Assembly (NCBI RefSeq): GCF_004349135.1
Contig: NZ_SMFN01000004.1
Coordinates: forward strand, 124,001-188,000
Direction: 5' to 3'
Origin: Flavobacterium sandaracinum
Lineage (GTDB): Bacteria; Bacteroidota; Bacteroidia; Flavobacteriales; Flavobacteriaceae
Length of the DNA stretch: 64,000 nucleotides
Positions 45,509 to 53,353 of the stretch are shown here, in pieces. A program made the position numbers and the translations under genes. The notes beneath the pieces are model-generated. The model searched no databases, was not told the DNA's origin, and was given only the letters and a program-made list of their open reading frames with translations. The stretch's first letter is position 1. Each line of letters opens with the position of its first letter.

Positions 45509-46126
45509 TTATAGATTCAATAGCTGTTCCCGAAACAAATCAGCGTATTCTTTGATTACATTTTGATCAAAATAAGGTTCTTGTTCTATTCGACCAATGC
45601 ATTTAACTCCTGTTTTAGATAAAATGATAAATTCAGTAGCTTTATTTTCATCACCAGAAAAAACAATTCCCGCTATACTAATTTTTCTGTTTTGCAATGC
45701 TTCAATAGTCAACAAAGTATGATTAATGCTGCCCAAATAATGACGGGAAACCACCACAACTTTATAATCCGGCTTTATCAAATCGATGACAGAATCACTT
45801 GAATTTAATGGAACAAAAACACCTCCTGCACCTTCAATTACTAAATGATTAGCTGTTTCCGGTTCGATAATTTTCTTTAAATCAATAGTAATTTTGTCTA
45901 TTTCAGCAGCAAGATGTGGACTTGCCGGCGTATTCAACGCATAACTATTGGGATGTACGACGGTCTTTGTATTCGATAAAAACGATTTGACTTTGTGACT
46001 GTCGGAATTATCTAAATCTCCCGCTTGTATGGGTTTCCAATAATCAGCTTCTAAAGCTTCTGTAATGATGGATGATGCAATGGTTTTACCAACATCGGTT
46101 CCAATTCCTGTTATAAATAGTTTCAT
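45509..46126 (-). CDS. bioD: Dethiobiotin synthetase
   Basis: ATP-dependent carboxylation of DAPA to form the ureido ring of dethiobiotin. The P-loop GIGTDVGKT is at residues 7-15, and KPIQAGDLDNSDS and EGAGGVFVPL are the substrate and second nucleotide motifs. Length (205) is normal. It starts 8 nt after the left inverted repeat that brackets the GxxExxY gene, so its translation start region was probably reshaped by that insertion. Confidence 0.96.
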   Translation of the reverse strand: MKLFITGIGTDVGKTIASSIITEALEADYWKPIQAGDLDNSDSHKVKSFLSNTKTVVHPNSYALNTPASPHLAAEIDKITIDLKKIIEPETANHLVIEGAGGVFVPLNSSDSVIDLIKPDYKVVVVSRHYLGSINHTLLTIEALQNRKISIAGIVFSGDENKATEFIILSKTGVKCIGRIEQEPYFDQNVIKEYADLFREQLLNL

Positions 46127-46134
46127 AGATATTT

Positions 46135-46164
46135 GGCCACGGATGACACGGATTAAACGGATTT
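46135..46164 (+). repeat. Left inverted repeat of the GxxExxY element
   Basis: A 30-nt repeat made of three near-identical 9-mers of the type CACGGATGA, CACGGATTA, AACGGATTT, preceded by GGC. It is the inverted partner of 46583-46612, 27 of 30 positions identical. Confidence 0.8.
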
Positions 46165-46175
46165 ATATAGATTCT

Positions 46176-46562
46176 TTAATTTTTTCTATTATTTGTGAAA
46201 ATCAGTCTTTTAATTTCTGGTTTTTCTCCAAAGTTTAATAACAAACCTATTTCAATATTTGTAGCTTTTAGATAATTTAAAGTTTGAACATAATGCGCCT
46301 TTACCAAACTCTCACAAGCCTTTAATTCTAAAATTATAACACCATTAATTAATAAATCAGCAAAAAAGTCACCAACAAGTTCGTTTTTATAATATACTTT
46401 AATTTGCTTTTGAGGTTCCACTTTAAAACCTTGCGATTTTAATTCCAAATACATTGCATTTTGATACACCTTTTCAAGAAAACCATACCCCAATTCATTG
46501 TAAACTTCATAAAAAACTTTCAAAATAGATTCCGACAATTCTTTGTGCAAAATTTCAGTCAT
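46176..46562 (-). CDS. GxxExxY-family protein (PD-(D/E)XK-like fold)
   Basis: A 128-residue protein of the GxxExxY family, whose name motif is visible as Gly27-x-x-Glu30-x-x-Tyr33 in YGFLEKVYQNAM. A nuclease-like core follows: GDFFADLLI then ILELKA (Asp and Glu-x-Lys), compatible with the PD-(D/E)XK superfamily, and the family ending IEIGLLLNFGEKPEIKRLIF. The biological role is not established. It lies in the biotin operon, in the same orientation, between 30-nt inverted repeats. Confidence 0.92.
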   Translation of the reverse strand: MTEILHKELSESILKVFYEVYNELGYGFLEKVYQNAMYLELKSQGFKVEPQKQIKVYYKNELVGDFFADLLINGVIILELKACESLVKAHYVQTLNYLKATNIEIGLLLNFGEKPEIKRLIFTNNRKN

Positions 46563-46582
46563 TTTTTACTATTTAAAAGTTA

Positions 46583-46612
46583 AAATCCGTTCAATCCGTG
46601 TCATCTGTGGCT
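46583..46612 (-). repeat. Right inverted repeat of the GxxExxY element
   Basis: Reverse complement matches 46135-46164 at 27 of 30 positions. Its outer two bases overlap the bioF stop codon (46611-46613). Confidence 0.8.
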
Positions 46613-47750
46613 AAAAAACAAAAGTACTCAACAATCGCAACACTTCGGATATTTCTTCTTGCGAATTATAACTGTGCAAACAAAAACGCAATCGTTCCTG
46701 ACCTTCTGGAACCGTAGGCGAAAGAATCGCTTTCACATCAAATCCTTTTTCTTGAAGCTGGTTGGCAATTGCTTTCACTTTTTCATTTCCTGGAACAATA
46801 GCCGATTGTATCGCGGATTTACTCCGAACAAAAAGCGGCTTTAATCCCAACATATTCTTTTCTTGATTGAAATGAATGATATTTTCTCGAAGTACTTCTA
46901 TATTTTTTTTATCTTTTTCTAAAAATTGATAGGCAATCAAAATCGTGGCTACCGAATGAGGCGAAAGCCCTGTGGTATAAATAAAACTTCGGGCAAAATT
47001 CACTAAATAATCCCTCAATTCAACTGAACCTAAAATCGCGGCTCCATGACATCCCAATCCTTTCCCGAAAGTCATAATTCGAGCAAAAACGTGCTCTTGC
47101 AATCCCAGCATTTGAACGAATCCTTCTCCTGACGAACCAAAAACTCCCAAAGCATGCGCTTCATCAACAACAAGATAACAATTATGCTTATTTGAAATCG
47201 AAACCAATTCTTCCAGATTTGGACAATCGCCATCCATAGAAAAAACAGATTCGGTGACAATATAAATAACGGTGTCTGGATTCCGTAAAATTAACTTTTC
47301 TAAATCTTCAAAATCATTGTGATTGAATTTATAGGCTTTGGCATTTGATAATTGAATTCCGTCCCGAATAGAAGCATGGCACAATTCATCGTATAAAATC
47401 AAATCGCCTTTTTGTGGAACGGCACTAAAAAAACCAACATTGGCATCATAACCCGAATTGAAAATTAAGGCAGTTTCTGATTGATGGAACGTAGCGATAG
47501 CGTCTTCTGTTTCCTCAAATAAACTATGATTCCCTGACAACAGTCGGGAGCCAGTCGCACCGTTTTGAATACACTTTTTATCTATTAAATACTGATGTGT
47601 TTTATGAAAAATACATTCCGACTTCGCTAATCCAAGATAATCATTCGAAGCAAAATCAATTAAATTACTTGAAATGGGTAACTTTCGTAAAGCATTAGCT
47701 TGTTTTCGAATTTGAAGTTTGCCTGTTAGATTCTCTGGAAATTGTTTCAT
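46611..47750 (-). CDS. bioF: 8-amino-7-oxononanoate synthase
   Basis: PLP enzyme condensing a pimeloyl thioester with alanine to give KAPA. Signatures: IDFASNDYLGLA, NGATGSRLLSGNH, SVFSMDGD, VVDEAHALGVFG and the PLP-lysine region MTFGKGLGCHG. I start at ATG 47750 (MKQFPENL, 379 residues); the in-frame ATG at 47759 touches the -7 box (TATTTTTG, 47764-47757), so it would lie upstream of transcription. The stop codon TAG is within the right repeat of the GxxExxY element, so the native C-terminus may have been altered by a few residues. Confidence 0.96.
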   Translation of the reverse strand: MKQFPENLTGKLQIRKQANALRKLPISSNLIDFASNDYLGLAKSECIFHKTHQYLIDKKCIQNGATGSRLLSGNHSLFEETEDAIATFHQSETALIFNSGYDANVGFFSAVPQKGDLILYDELCHASIRDGIQLSNAKAYKFNHNDFEDLEKLILRNPDTVIYIVTESVFSMDGDCPNLEELVSISNKHNCYLVVDEAHALGVFGSSGEGFVQMLGLQEHVFARIMTFGKGLGCHGAAILGSVELRDYLVNFARSFIYTTGLSPHSVATILIAYQFLEKDKKNIEVLRENIIHFNQEKNMLGLKPLFVRSKSAIQSAIVPGNEKVKAIANQLQEKGFDVKAILSPTVPEGQERLRFCLHSYNSQEEISEVLRLLSTFVF

Positions 47751-47756
47751 AGTCTG

Positions 47757-47764
47757 CAAAAATA
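47757..47764 (-). promoter_or_regulatory. -7 box candidate of the bioF operon
   Basis: TATTTTTG ends 7 nt before the ATG at 47750. No exact -33 TTG at the right spacing. If used, the mRNA would be leaderless or nearly so. Confidence 0.4.
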
Positions 47765-48045
47765 AGCATCTTTTTTGTTTTATGAATTCTCTGTGTTATT
47801 TGTTTCGCTTTTAAGTAAAATTTCAAAAAAAATCTGTTTTTATTGATGAATAAAAATTATTTCCGTTTTCATAAAGCAATAATTTAATTATGATTTAACA
47901 ATTACAATAAAAGAATAGATAAATATTCTACAATTTTTTACGAAAACGGTTTCGATTTTCAAATTTCATGAAAATGTGTTAAAAAAAACTTAAAATAAAT
48001 AATAGAGCTGTTAACGTATTGAATAGTTTTTTACTTTCGACGACA

Positions 48046-48585
48046 ATGAAACGAATTGCATCACTTTTCTTACTCGTAACTTTATTCTACAATGCGATGG
48101 GTTACTATCTTATGTTTGCTTATCAAGAAGAGCAAGCGTGGGTAGCTGCTATGGAAAAAAGACAGGATTCAGAGTTTCAAGTCATCGAGTTGAACGCCAC
48201 TTTATACTCATTTATCGAAGACACTGATTTTGAGTATGTCAATGAAGATGTTGTCATCAACAATAAAAGCTACCATATTTTCAAGAAAAGAATTCAAAAC
48301 AACATACTTAGTTTGTACTACCTGCGCAATTCACATCAAGATGCGATCAGTCAAGATTTAAAAGACATTGTAGACAATCAATTATTCAACGGATCTTCAT
48401 CAAAAGAGTCTCCGGTTAAAAAACTCATGAAGTCTTTTCTTCAAGATTATATTCCAAACACTACTGTTTGCCTGGATTTTTCTCCAAAAACAGCCCTACA
48501 TTCAATTGAATCTATCATTACGCCAAACCAGGCGACAAATTCCGGGTACTATTCGGTGTCATATTCACCACCCGATTTCGCTTAA
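48046..48585 (+). CDS. Unrecognised exported or membrane-anchored protein
   Basis: I do not recognise the family. From ATG 48046 the protein is 179 residues, with an N-terminal hydrophobic segment (about residues 4-25, LFLLVTLFYNAMGYYLMFA) that may be a signal anchor. The rest is charged and contains no catalytic motif: EFQVIELNATLYSF, a KSYHIFKKRI stretch and a Ser-rich segment. A TTG 27 nt upstream is in frame but less likely. The next gene, an outer-membrane barrel, is 474 nt downstream on the same strand. Confidence 0.75.
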   Translation: MKRIASLFLLVTLFYNAMGYYLMFAYQEEQAWVAAMEKRQDSEFQVIELNATLYSFIEDTDFEYVNEDVVINNKSYHIFKKRIQNNILSLYYLRNSHQDAISQDLKDIVDNQLFNGSSSKESPVKKLMKSFLQDYIPNTTVCLDFSPKTALHSIESIITPNQATNSGYYSVSYSPPDFA

Positions 48586-49059
48586 ATCCTCTTTCATTTT
48601 AGTGAAATCATTCGCTTTGATCTGGCATTTGCAGAGCCAAGATACTTCACGATTGCTTTTTGGCTAAAGCTGTACATTTATCAAACCTTTCATTAGAAAT
48701 TAAGCCTGCAAAAAATACGAAATAAACTTTTGTGTTTTCTGATTTCATTTTTTTTTAGATGATTTCATCTGCATACTATATTTCAATTCTGGTTTGTTTT
48801 GTACCACTAGCTTGCAGCATCCTGAATTAAATTGATAGCAAATTTAGATTTTGAACAGCGTCACTATTTCACAAAAATGCTTTAATTCATCAAATTTCCA
48901 TTTAAACAACAAGTACATTTTTGGCGAAAGCCAACAGTGATTCTTGTTTTAAAGCGACACTTTTCATCAACAAACAACTATTTTAAAAAATGACTTCCTT
49001 TCTGGAAGAAGTTGTTATAGGCTTATTTTATATCAGTAACCATTCAAAAAGACCAAAAA
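48586..49059. other. 474-nt AT-rich gap, no gene seen
   Basis: No open frame, tRNA, hairpin terminator or consensus promoter was recognised between the exported-protein gene and the outer-membrane barrel gene. Several imperfect T-rich runs are present; a long untranslated leader of the barrel gene is possible. Confidence 0.5.
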
Positions 49060-50187
49060 TTGAAAAATCTATCTCCATTACAATCCGTTTGTAGTTTTAT
49101 CCTATTTGTAACAATTGTATTTAATTCGCAAACAACAACTGCGCAAGGATGTGTGGCTATCAAAGGAAATGCGACAAGTTGCATGTCCATTCACGCTGAT
49201 AGCACTACCGTTTCCGGATGGCAATTTGCCAGCAGCGGTCGCTATTTTAGATCATTCAGACACTTTTCAGGAAGAGAAGAAAACAAAGATAGGTTGCTTC
49301 AAAAAACAGAAGTAATCAATTACACCTCTGTTTTCAATCTTTCGTTAACCAGAATATTAAACAATCGCTGGTCCGTTATGGTCGATCTTCCTATTTCGAA
49401 TAATGTACGCTCCTCCTTGTACGAACATGGATTAGTCAATGGCACTTACGTAAAAAGAGAACGCCACTCTACTAGTTCATTTGGAATAGGCGACATCCGA
49501 TTCGCCGCTTACCGATGGATGTTAGATCCGGCAAAATACGCTAAAGGCAATCTGCAATTAGGATTAGGGATAAAGTTACCAACCGGTGATTACAACTATA
49601 AAGATTATTTTTATAATGTAGGTCCAAACGGGACAAAAGAGTTGCGTCCAGTAGATCAATCCATACAGTTGGGAGACGGCGGAACCGGATTTACTTTTGA
49701 AGTAAATACATTTTACAACTTCATAGAAAACTTTGGCGTTTACGGAAATTTCTATTATTTAATAAATCCTCGCGAGCAAAACGGTACAAGAACCTACAGA
49801 GAAACTTTAGCAGCTCGATTAGCTAACGAAGCGATCATGAGTGTTCCAGATCAGTATATGTTTAGAGCAGGTTTTAATTATTCCGTGAATCAAATAAAAG
49901 GTTTGTCTCTAGCAGCAGGAGTTAGATTAGAAGGAATCCCTGTGAATGATCTTGTGGGTGGAAGCGGAGATTTCCGTCGTCCGGGATATATCTGGTCCGT
50001 AGAACCTTCTTTAAACTATGAATATAAAAAAGTAATAGTATTTGCTTCTGTACCATTTGCAGTAGTTCGTAATCGTACCCAAAGTGTAACCGACAAAGAA
50101 AATTCGATCAAAACAGGAACTCATGTTCAAGGTGACGCGGCATTTGCTGATTACACTATTAACATTGGTGTATCAACCCGGTTTTAG
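49060..50187 (+). CDS. Outer-membrane beta-barrel protein of the transporter/porin type
   Basis: Exported protein of 375 residues; signal peptide about 1-29 (ending TTTAQG), then alternating hydrophobic strands with terminal aromatic residue (ending INIGVSTRF), as in outer-membrane barrels. Motifs such as NNRWSVMVDLPISNN and GNLQLGLGIKLPTGDY resemble the putative outer-membrane transporter (PF13557-like) family; substrate unknown. Two early cysteines (GCVAIKGNATSC) are notable. The start is TTG 49060; no in-frame ATG precedes the signal sequence. A terminator follows. Confidence 0.8.
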   Translation: MKNLSPLQSVCSFILFVTIVFNSQTTTAQGCVAIKGNATSCMSIHADSTTVSGWQFASSGRYFRSFRHFSGREENKDRLLQKTEVINYTSVFNLSLTRILNNRWSVMVDLPISNNVRSSLYEHGLVNGTYVKRERHSTSSFGIGDIRFAAYRWMLDPAKYAKGNLQLGLGIKLPTGDYNYKDYFYNVGPNGTKELRPVDQSIQLGDGGTGFTFEVNTFYNFIENFGVYGNFYYLINPREQNGTRTYRETLAARLANEAIMSVPDQYMFRAGFNYSVNQIKGLSLAAGVRLEGIPVNDLVGGSGDFRRPGYIWSVEPSLNYEYKKVIVFASVPFAVVRNRTQSVTDKENSIKTGTHVQGDAAFADYTINIGVSTRF

Positions 50188-50310
50188 TTACAAACAGTTT
50201 CTAAAACATCATTAAAACACACATGCGAAAAAGGAATTAAAAAGAATCCATATTGATTTTCACGGTTGATAATTTGTTTAAAGGTTTGTTTAAAAATTCT
50301 TTATCAACAC

Positions 50311-50347
50311 AAGCCTAACAGATGTTGGAAACCTGTTAGGCTTTTTT
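50311..50347 (+). terminator. Terminator of the outer-membrane barrel gene
   Basis: Perfect 11-bp arms 50311-50321 and 50333-50343, 11-nt loop, six T. Confidence 0.85.
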
Positions 50348-50464
50348 AATGAAAATCTATAAATCGACTTCTCCTGACATAGTTTCAATTTTAGAATTAG
50401 AATAAAAGAAAAGTCCCCAAAATTAATATTTTATAAATATTTATTGTTTTAGAATATTTAATTA

Positions 50465-50492
50465 TTGTTTATCAATAATTTTTATATATTTG
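50465..50492 (+). promoter_or_regulatory. Promoter of the DUF2975-XRE operon
   Basis: TTG (50465-50467), 17 nt, TATATTTG (50485-50492): full consensus, 24 nt before ATG 50516. Confidence 0.7.
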
Positions 50493-50515
50493 TCACAACT
50501 TATAACTTTATAAAA

Positions 50516-51028
50516 ATGAAAAAATTACAAATCTTAAGAGCTGTTTTGGACTTTTTCTGGTTTTTTTCTTTGATCAGCGGAATTGGAATTTTGGTTTTGC
50601 TAACTTTTTATTTATTTGATTCTAATATGGATATCCCTGTAAAAATAAAGGGAAACGTAATAACACCTACTACGCTTCTTTCTAAGTTGATTATTTTAGC
50701 CAATGTGATCAGTGGATTTCTCTTTTTATACAGCATCTACGTATTGAGAAAAGTGGTTGGGTATTTCCAAAGAAAAGAAATCTTTAAATCTGAGGTTATA
50801 GCAAATTTTAATTTAATCGGTAAATTAGTTATCAGCTCTTCGCTTATTAGCCATTTATCCTTATTTATCTTTACTTATATCAATCGAGGCACTGTAGGCT
50901 TCTCAATAGAATTTGGAAGCTATGACTCCTTCTTAATTTCAATTAGTTTGGGATTGTTTTTCATGGTGATTAGTGAGGTTTTCAAAATAGCTAAGAATAT
51001 AAAAGAAGAAAACGAATTAACAATTTAG
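50516..51028 (+). CDS. DUF2975 membrane protein (first copy)
   Basis: Membrane protein of 170 residues with four hydrophobic segments (about 12-34, 52-74, 98-118 and 132-150), matching DUF2975: the loop VVGYFQRKEIFKSEVIANF between helices 2 and 3 is the family mark. ATG 50516 was chosen because an in-frame TTG at 50465 is the -33 element itself. It is followed by a second DUF2975 gene and an XRE regulator, an arrangement common for this family. It may sense an envelope or ligand signal and control the regulator (inference). Confidence 0.85.
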   Translation: MKKLQILRAVLDFFWFFSLISGIGILVLLTFYLFDSNMDIPVKIKGNVITPTTLLSKLIILANVISGFLFLYSIYVLRKVVGYFQRKEIFKSEVIANFNLIGKLVISSSLISHLSLFIFTYINRGTVGFSIEFGSYDSFLISISLGLFFMVISEVFKIAKNIKEENELTI

Positions 51029-51094
51029 CACTACTAATCAATTACAGCCTCCGATTAAAATCAACAATTAACTAGATTAAAAAATTGAAATAAG

Positions 51095-51568
51095 ATGAAA
51101 AAAATAATTATTCTGAATTGGGTCTTAAAAATATTTATAGGAATTTTACTCTTAGCTATCCCCATAAACGAATGCTTGCGCTATAACCTCTCTAATGAAG
51201 CAATAACTGTAATGTACAAAGATTCCCTTTTTGGGCATTTCAGTCCCTATATTATGTTAGTACGAATAGTGATAGTACTATTTGCCCTATTTAATATTCA
51301 AAAGGGGCTGCAAGCATTTATTAAAGAAGGCTTTTTTAATATCAAAAGCTCTGATAGATTTAACAGAAGTGGCCATCTTTTATTGCTCTTAAGTGTATCT
51401 GGAATCATCATTAGTCTGTTGGTAATGTATCAATCGCCAGAAGAACAAACACTATCTGATATAATTATGTATCTACTATTACTTGCAATAGGAATTGGAT
51501 TATTAGCTTTTGCTGATGTTATTAAAAAAGGAAATACCATCGAGACAGAAAACAATCTAACAATATAG
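51095..51568 (+). CDS. DUF2975 membrane protein (second copy)
   Basis: Membrane protein of 157 residues with four predicted helices (about 8-25, 48-68, 91-112 and 122-145). FIKEGFFNIKSSDRFNRSG matches the inter-helix loop of the first copy. Both end in an ENxLTI tail (ENELTI and ENNLTI), suggesting gene duplication. It is 66 nt downstream of the first copy and 2 nt upstream of the XRE gene. Confidence 0.82.
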   Translation: MKKIIILNWVLKIFIGILLLAIPINECLRYNLSNEAITVMYKDSLFGHFSPYIMLVRIVIVLFALFNIQKGLQAFIKEGFFNIKSSDRFNRSGHLLLLLSVSGIIISLLVMYQSPEEQTLSDIIMYLLLLAIGIGLLAFADVIKKGNTIETENNLTI

Positions 51569-51570
51569 CT

Positions 51571-51780
51571 ATGCCCATCATTATCAACTTAGATGTTATG
51601 CTTGCCAAGCGAAAAATGCGTTCGAATGAATTAGCTGAAAGAATGGGAATTACAACAGCTAACCTTTCTATTTTGAAAACCGGAAAAGCAAAGGCGGTTC
51701 GGTTTTCTACTTTGGAGGCAATTTGTGAGATTCTGGAATGCCAACCCGGAGACATTATGGAGTTTGTAAAAGAAGAATAA
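51571..51780 (+). CDS. XRE-family (YozG-like) transcriptional regulator
   Basis: A 69-residue single helix-turn-helix protein: MLAKRKMRSNELAERMGITTANLSILKTGKAKAVRFSTLEAICEILECQPGDIMEF. The recognition helix is about residues 29-40. It has no effector domain, as usual for the small XRE proteins next to DUF2975 genes. It starts 2 nt after the second DUF2975 stop and is probably translationally coupled to it. Confidence 0.92.
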   Translation: MPIIINLDVMLAKRKMRSNELAERMGITTANLSILKTGKAKAVRFSTLEAICEILECQPGDIMEFVKEE

Positions 51781-51871
51781 TCTGGAAAAGTCAAATCCCT
51801 AGCCCAGATAGAAGTGGAAAGGGTCACATAAAAAACTTGGGGATTAGTTGCTAAATTTGTTCAAAAAAAGG

Positions 51872-52258
51872 ATGGATTTTTCATTATTGAGTCAATTTTT
51901 ACCAACAGGACTATTGTTGCATTTTGATGTTGTAGATTTTAAAGAATTAGGGGATTTATCTACCAAGAAGGATTGTTTTTATATTTATTTAGATGAGAAG
52001 AACCAGCTTCCTTTGGGATTCAATTCATCAGATTATGAGTCAAAGGGTTTCTTTGACCGGACAATTATTCAGGATTTCCCCATTCGAGGGAAAGCCGTTT
52101 ATTTGTGCATAAAAAGAAGGCGTTGGCGCAACAAATTCGATAAATCAATAGAAATAAAAAGCGATTATTCATTTATAACTGAAGGTTCAAAATTAACCAT
52201 TGAGCTTTCAGATTTTTTAAAAGGTACAGGTCGAGACCCGAGAAGATACGATAAGTAA
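51872..52258 (+). CDS. ISAon1-type transposase N-terminal region
   Basis: A 128-residue protein (from ATG 51872; an in-frame TTG at 51848 is possible) corresponding to the separate N-terminal ORF of ISAon1-like elements. It contains VYLCIKRRRWRNKF, a zinc-finger-free basic region, then LKGTGRDPRRY. It ends in a frame that is +1 relative to the catalytic ORF, and the two open frames overlap at 52221-52258, so they may be joined by frameshifting or made as two proteins. Confidence 0.85.
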   Translation: MDFSLLSQFLPTGLLLHFDVVDFKELGDLSTKKDCFYIYLDEKNQLPLGFNSSDYESKGFFDRTIIQDFPIRGKAVYLCIKRRRWRNKFDKSIEIKSDYSFITEGSKLTIELSDFLKGTGRDPRRYDK

Positions 52259-52292
52259 CATAGCGAGTTATTACGCCATTAAGCCTAATTTA

Positions 52293-53210
52293 TTGCAAAG
52301 GCATTACAAGAAAAAAGTTAGCGGTTTTGCAGATTGGAATCAGTTTTCTCACGCAGAAGATTATCTGATTTATCCTGAAAATATTGGGGAAAAATTATCC
52401 ATCGATGAATTAAGTCTTTCTAAAGGAGAGATTTACACATTTGTAACCAACAAAAACGGTAAAGGTAAAAAAGGAACATTGGTTGCTTGTGTAAAAGGAA
52501 CGAAAAGCCAAGATATCATTGATGTTTTATCCTTAATCCCATTAGAAAAAAGAAAGTCCGTAAGAGAAATAACCCTTGACATGGCAAACAATATGCAGCT
52601 GGCATCACGAATGGCATTTCCAGAAGCATCTATTGTAACGGATCGTTTTCACGTTGTAAAATTAGTATTGGAAGCCCTGCAACACTTGAGGATCAAGTAC
52701 CGATGGGAAGAAATCGAAAAGGAGAACCAAGCCATTAAAATTGCCAGAAACCAAAATGTAAAATACATTCCTACAACTTTTGAAAACGATGATACTCCAA
52801 AACAATTACTGGCCAGAAGTCGCTATATAATCGCAAAAAAAGAAAGTCAATGGACAGAAAATCAAAAGCTAAGAGCTAAAATATTGTTCGAGAATTACCC
52901 ACTTTTGCATAAAGCATACAAGCACACAATGGAGTTTAGGAACATCTATGAATTGACTATAAGGGAAGATGCAAAACAAAAAATGTTGGATTGGATTAGC
53001 TATACAAAACTATTGCAATTGACTGTATTCAACACTGTAGCAAACAGTTTAATATATCATCTCGAAACAATTGCGAACTTCTTTATTAACAGGAACACGA
53101 ATGCTAATGCGGAATCATTCAATGCTAAAATAAAACTTTTTAGAGCCAATCAAAGAGGTGTTATAGATGTAAAATTCTTTCTCTTTAGAATGGGAAAGCT
53201 TTTTGCCTAA
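52293..53210 (+). CDS. ISL3-family transposase catalytic region
   Basis: DDE transposase core of 305 residues from a TTG at 52293; the frame is open from 52221, without a suitable ATG. Catalytic residues are visible in order: Asp in LSIDELSLS, Asp in VTDRFHVVKL and Glu in NANAESFNAKIK, so all three are retained. The C-terminal FRMGKLFA is family-typical. The stop overlaps the right inverted repeat. The element is probably active or recently so. Confidence 0.88.
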   Translation: MQRHYKKKVSGFADWNQFSHAEDYLIYPENIGEKLSIDELSLSKGEIYTFVTNKNGKGKKGTLVACVKGTKSQDIIDVLSLIPLEKRKSVREITLDMANNMQLASRMAFPEASIVTDRFHVVKLVLEALQHLRIKYRWEEIEKENQAIKIARNQNVKYIPTTFENDDTPKQLLARSRYIIAKKESQWTENQKLRAKILFENYPLLHKAYKHTMEFRNIYELTIREDAKQKMLDWISYTKLLQLTVFNTVANSLIYHLETIANFFINRNTNANAESFNAKIKLFRANQRGVIDVKFFLFRMGKLFA

Positions 53211-53300
53211 TCCCCAGAATATTTAACTGACCCAGTGGAAATCCTTTTGCTTTTTTCTTTAAAAAGCAAAAGATTGAAACGTATAGCTGGAAATAGCTCC

Positions 53301-53333
53301 AAAAAAAAAGTCACACATTACTGTATGACTTTT
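53301..53333 (-). terminator. Terminator of the atpD-atpC operon
   Basis: Arms AAAAGTCA.. at 53306-53317 and 53322-53333 pair over 12 bp with one G-U on the minus strand, 4-nt loop, followed by a run of T on that strand; about 20 nt past the atpC stop. Confidence 0.8.
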
Positions 53334-53353
53334 GTTTTTTATTTTGACATGTC

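Larger units (their letters stand above)
46135..46612 (-). mobile_element. Candidate GxxExxY element inserted between bioF and bioD
   Basis: A 478-bp unit bounded by 30-nt inverted repeats and containing a single gene (46176-46562). It separates two genes that are usually adjacent in biotin operons; the right repeat supplies the bioF stop codon and the left ends 8 nt before the bioD ATG. There is no target duplication that I could define and no transposase inside. I recall that GxxExxY genes are often accompanied by such repeats; calling it mobile is inference. Confidence 0.5.
51821..53233 (+). mobile_element. ISL3-family insertion sequence (ISAon1-like), 1413 bp
   Basis: The element starts with GGGTCA and ends with TGACCC. 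Terminal inverted repeats 51821-51847 and 53207-53233 match at 21 of 27 positions. It is flanked by a perfect 8-bp duplication AGTGGAAA (51813-51820 and 53234-53241), the target-site size of ISL3. It carries two ORFs, the layout of ISAon1-like elements of Bacteroidota. Intact ends and duplication suggest a recent insertion. Confidence 0.92.
51796..53300 (+). repeat. Structured intergenic repeat, copy B, split by the ISL3 element
   Basis: The left piece (51796-51820) and the right piece (53242-53300) join, after removal of the insertion and one copy of the duplication, into a sequence that aligns with copy A at 23829-23934 in the opposite orientation. The central hairpin here is 11 bp (53247-53272 region) and T/A-rich, while in copy A it is GC-rich. 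The end carries AGCT...AGCT, again self-complementary. Conserved flanks with covarying hairpin suggest selection for structure. Confidence 0.7.

Noticed and set aside
46176..46562. GxxExxY gene as a biotin-pathway enzyme because of its position
   Set aside because: Its motifs are nuclease-like, it is bracketed by inverted repeats, and biotin synthesis has no step needing it.
51796..53300. The DNA around the IS as a composite transposon
   Set aside because: Only one IS with a single 8-bp duplication is present; the outer pieces join into one repeat element.
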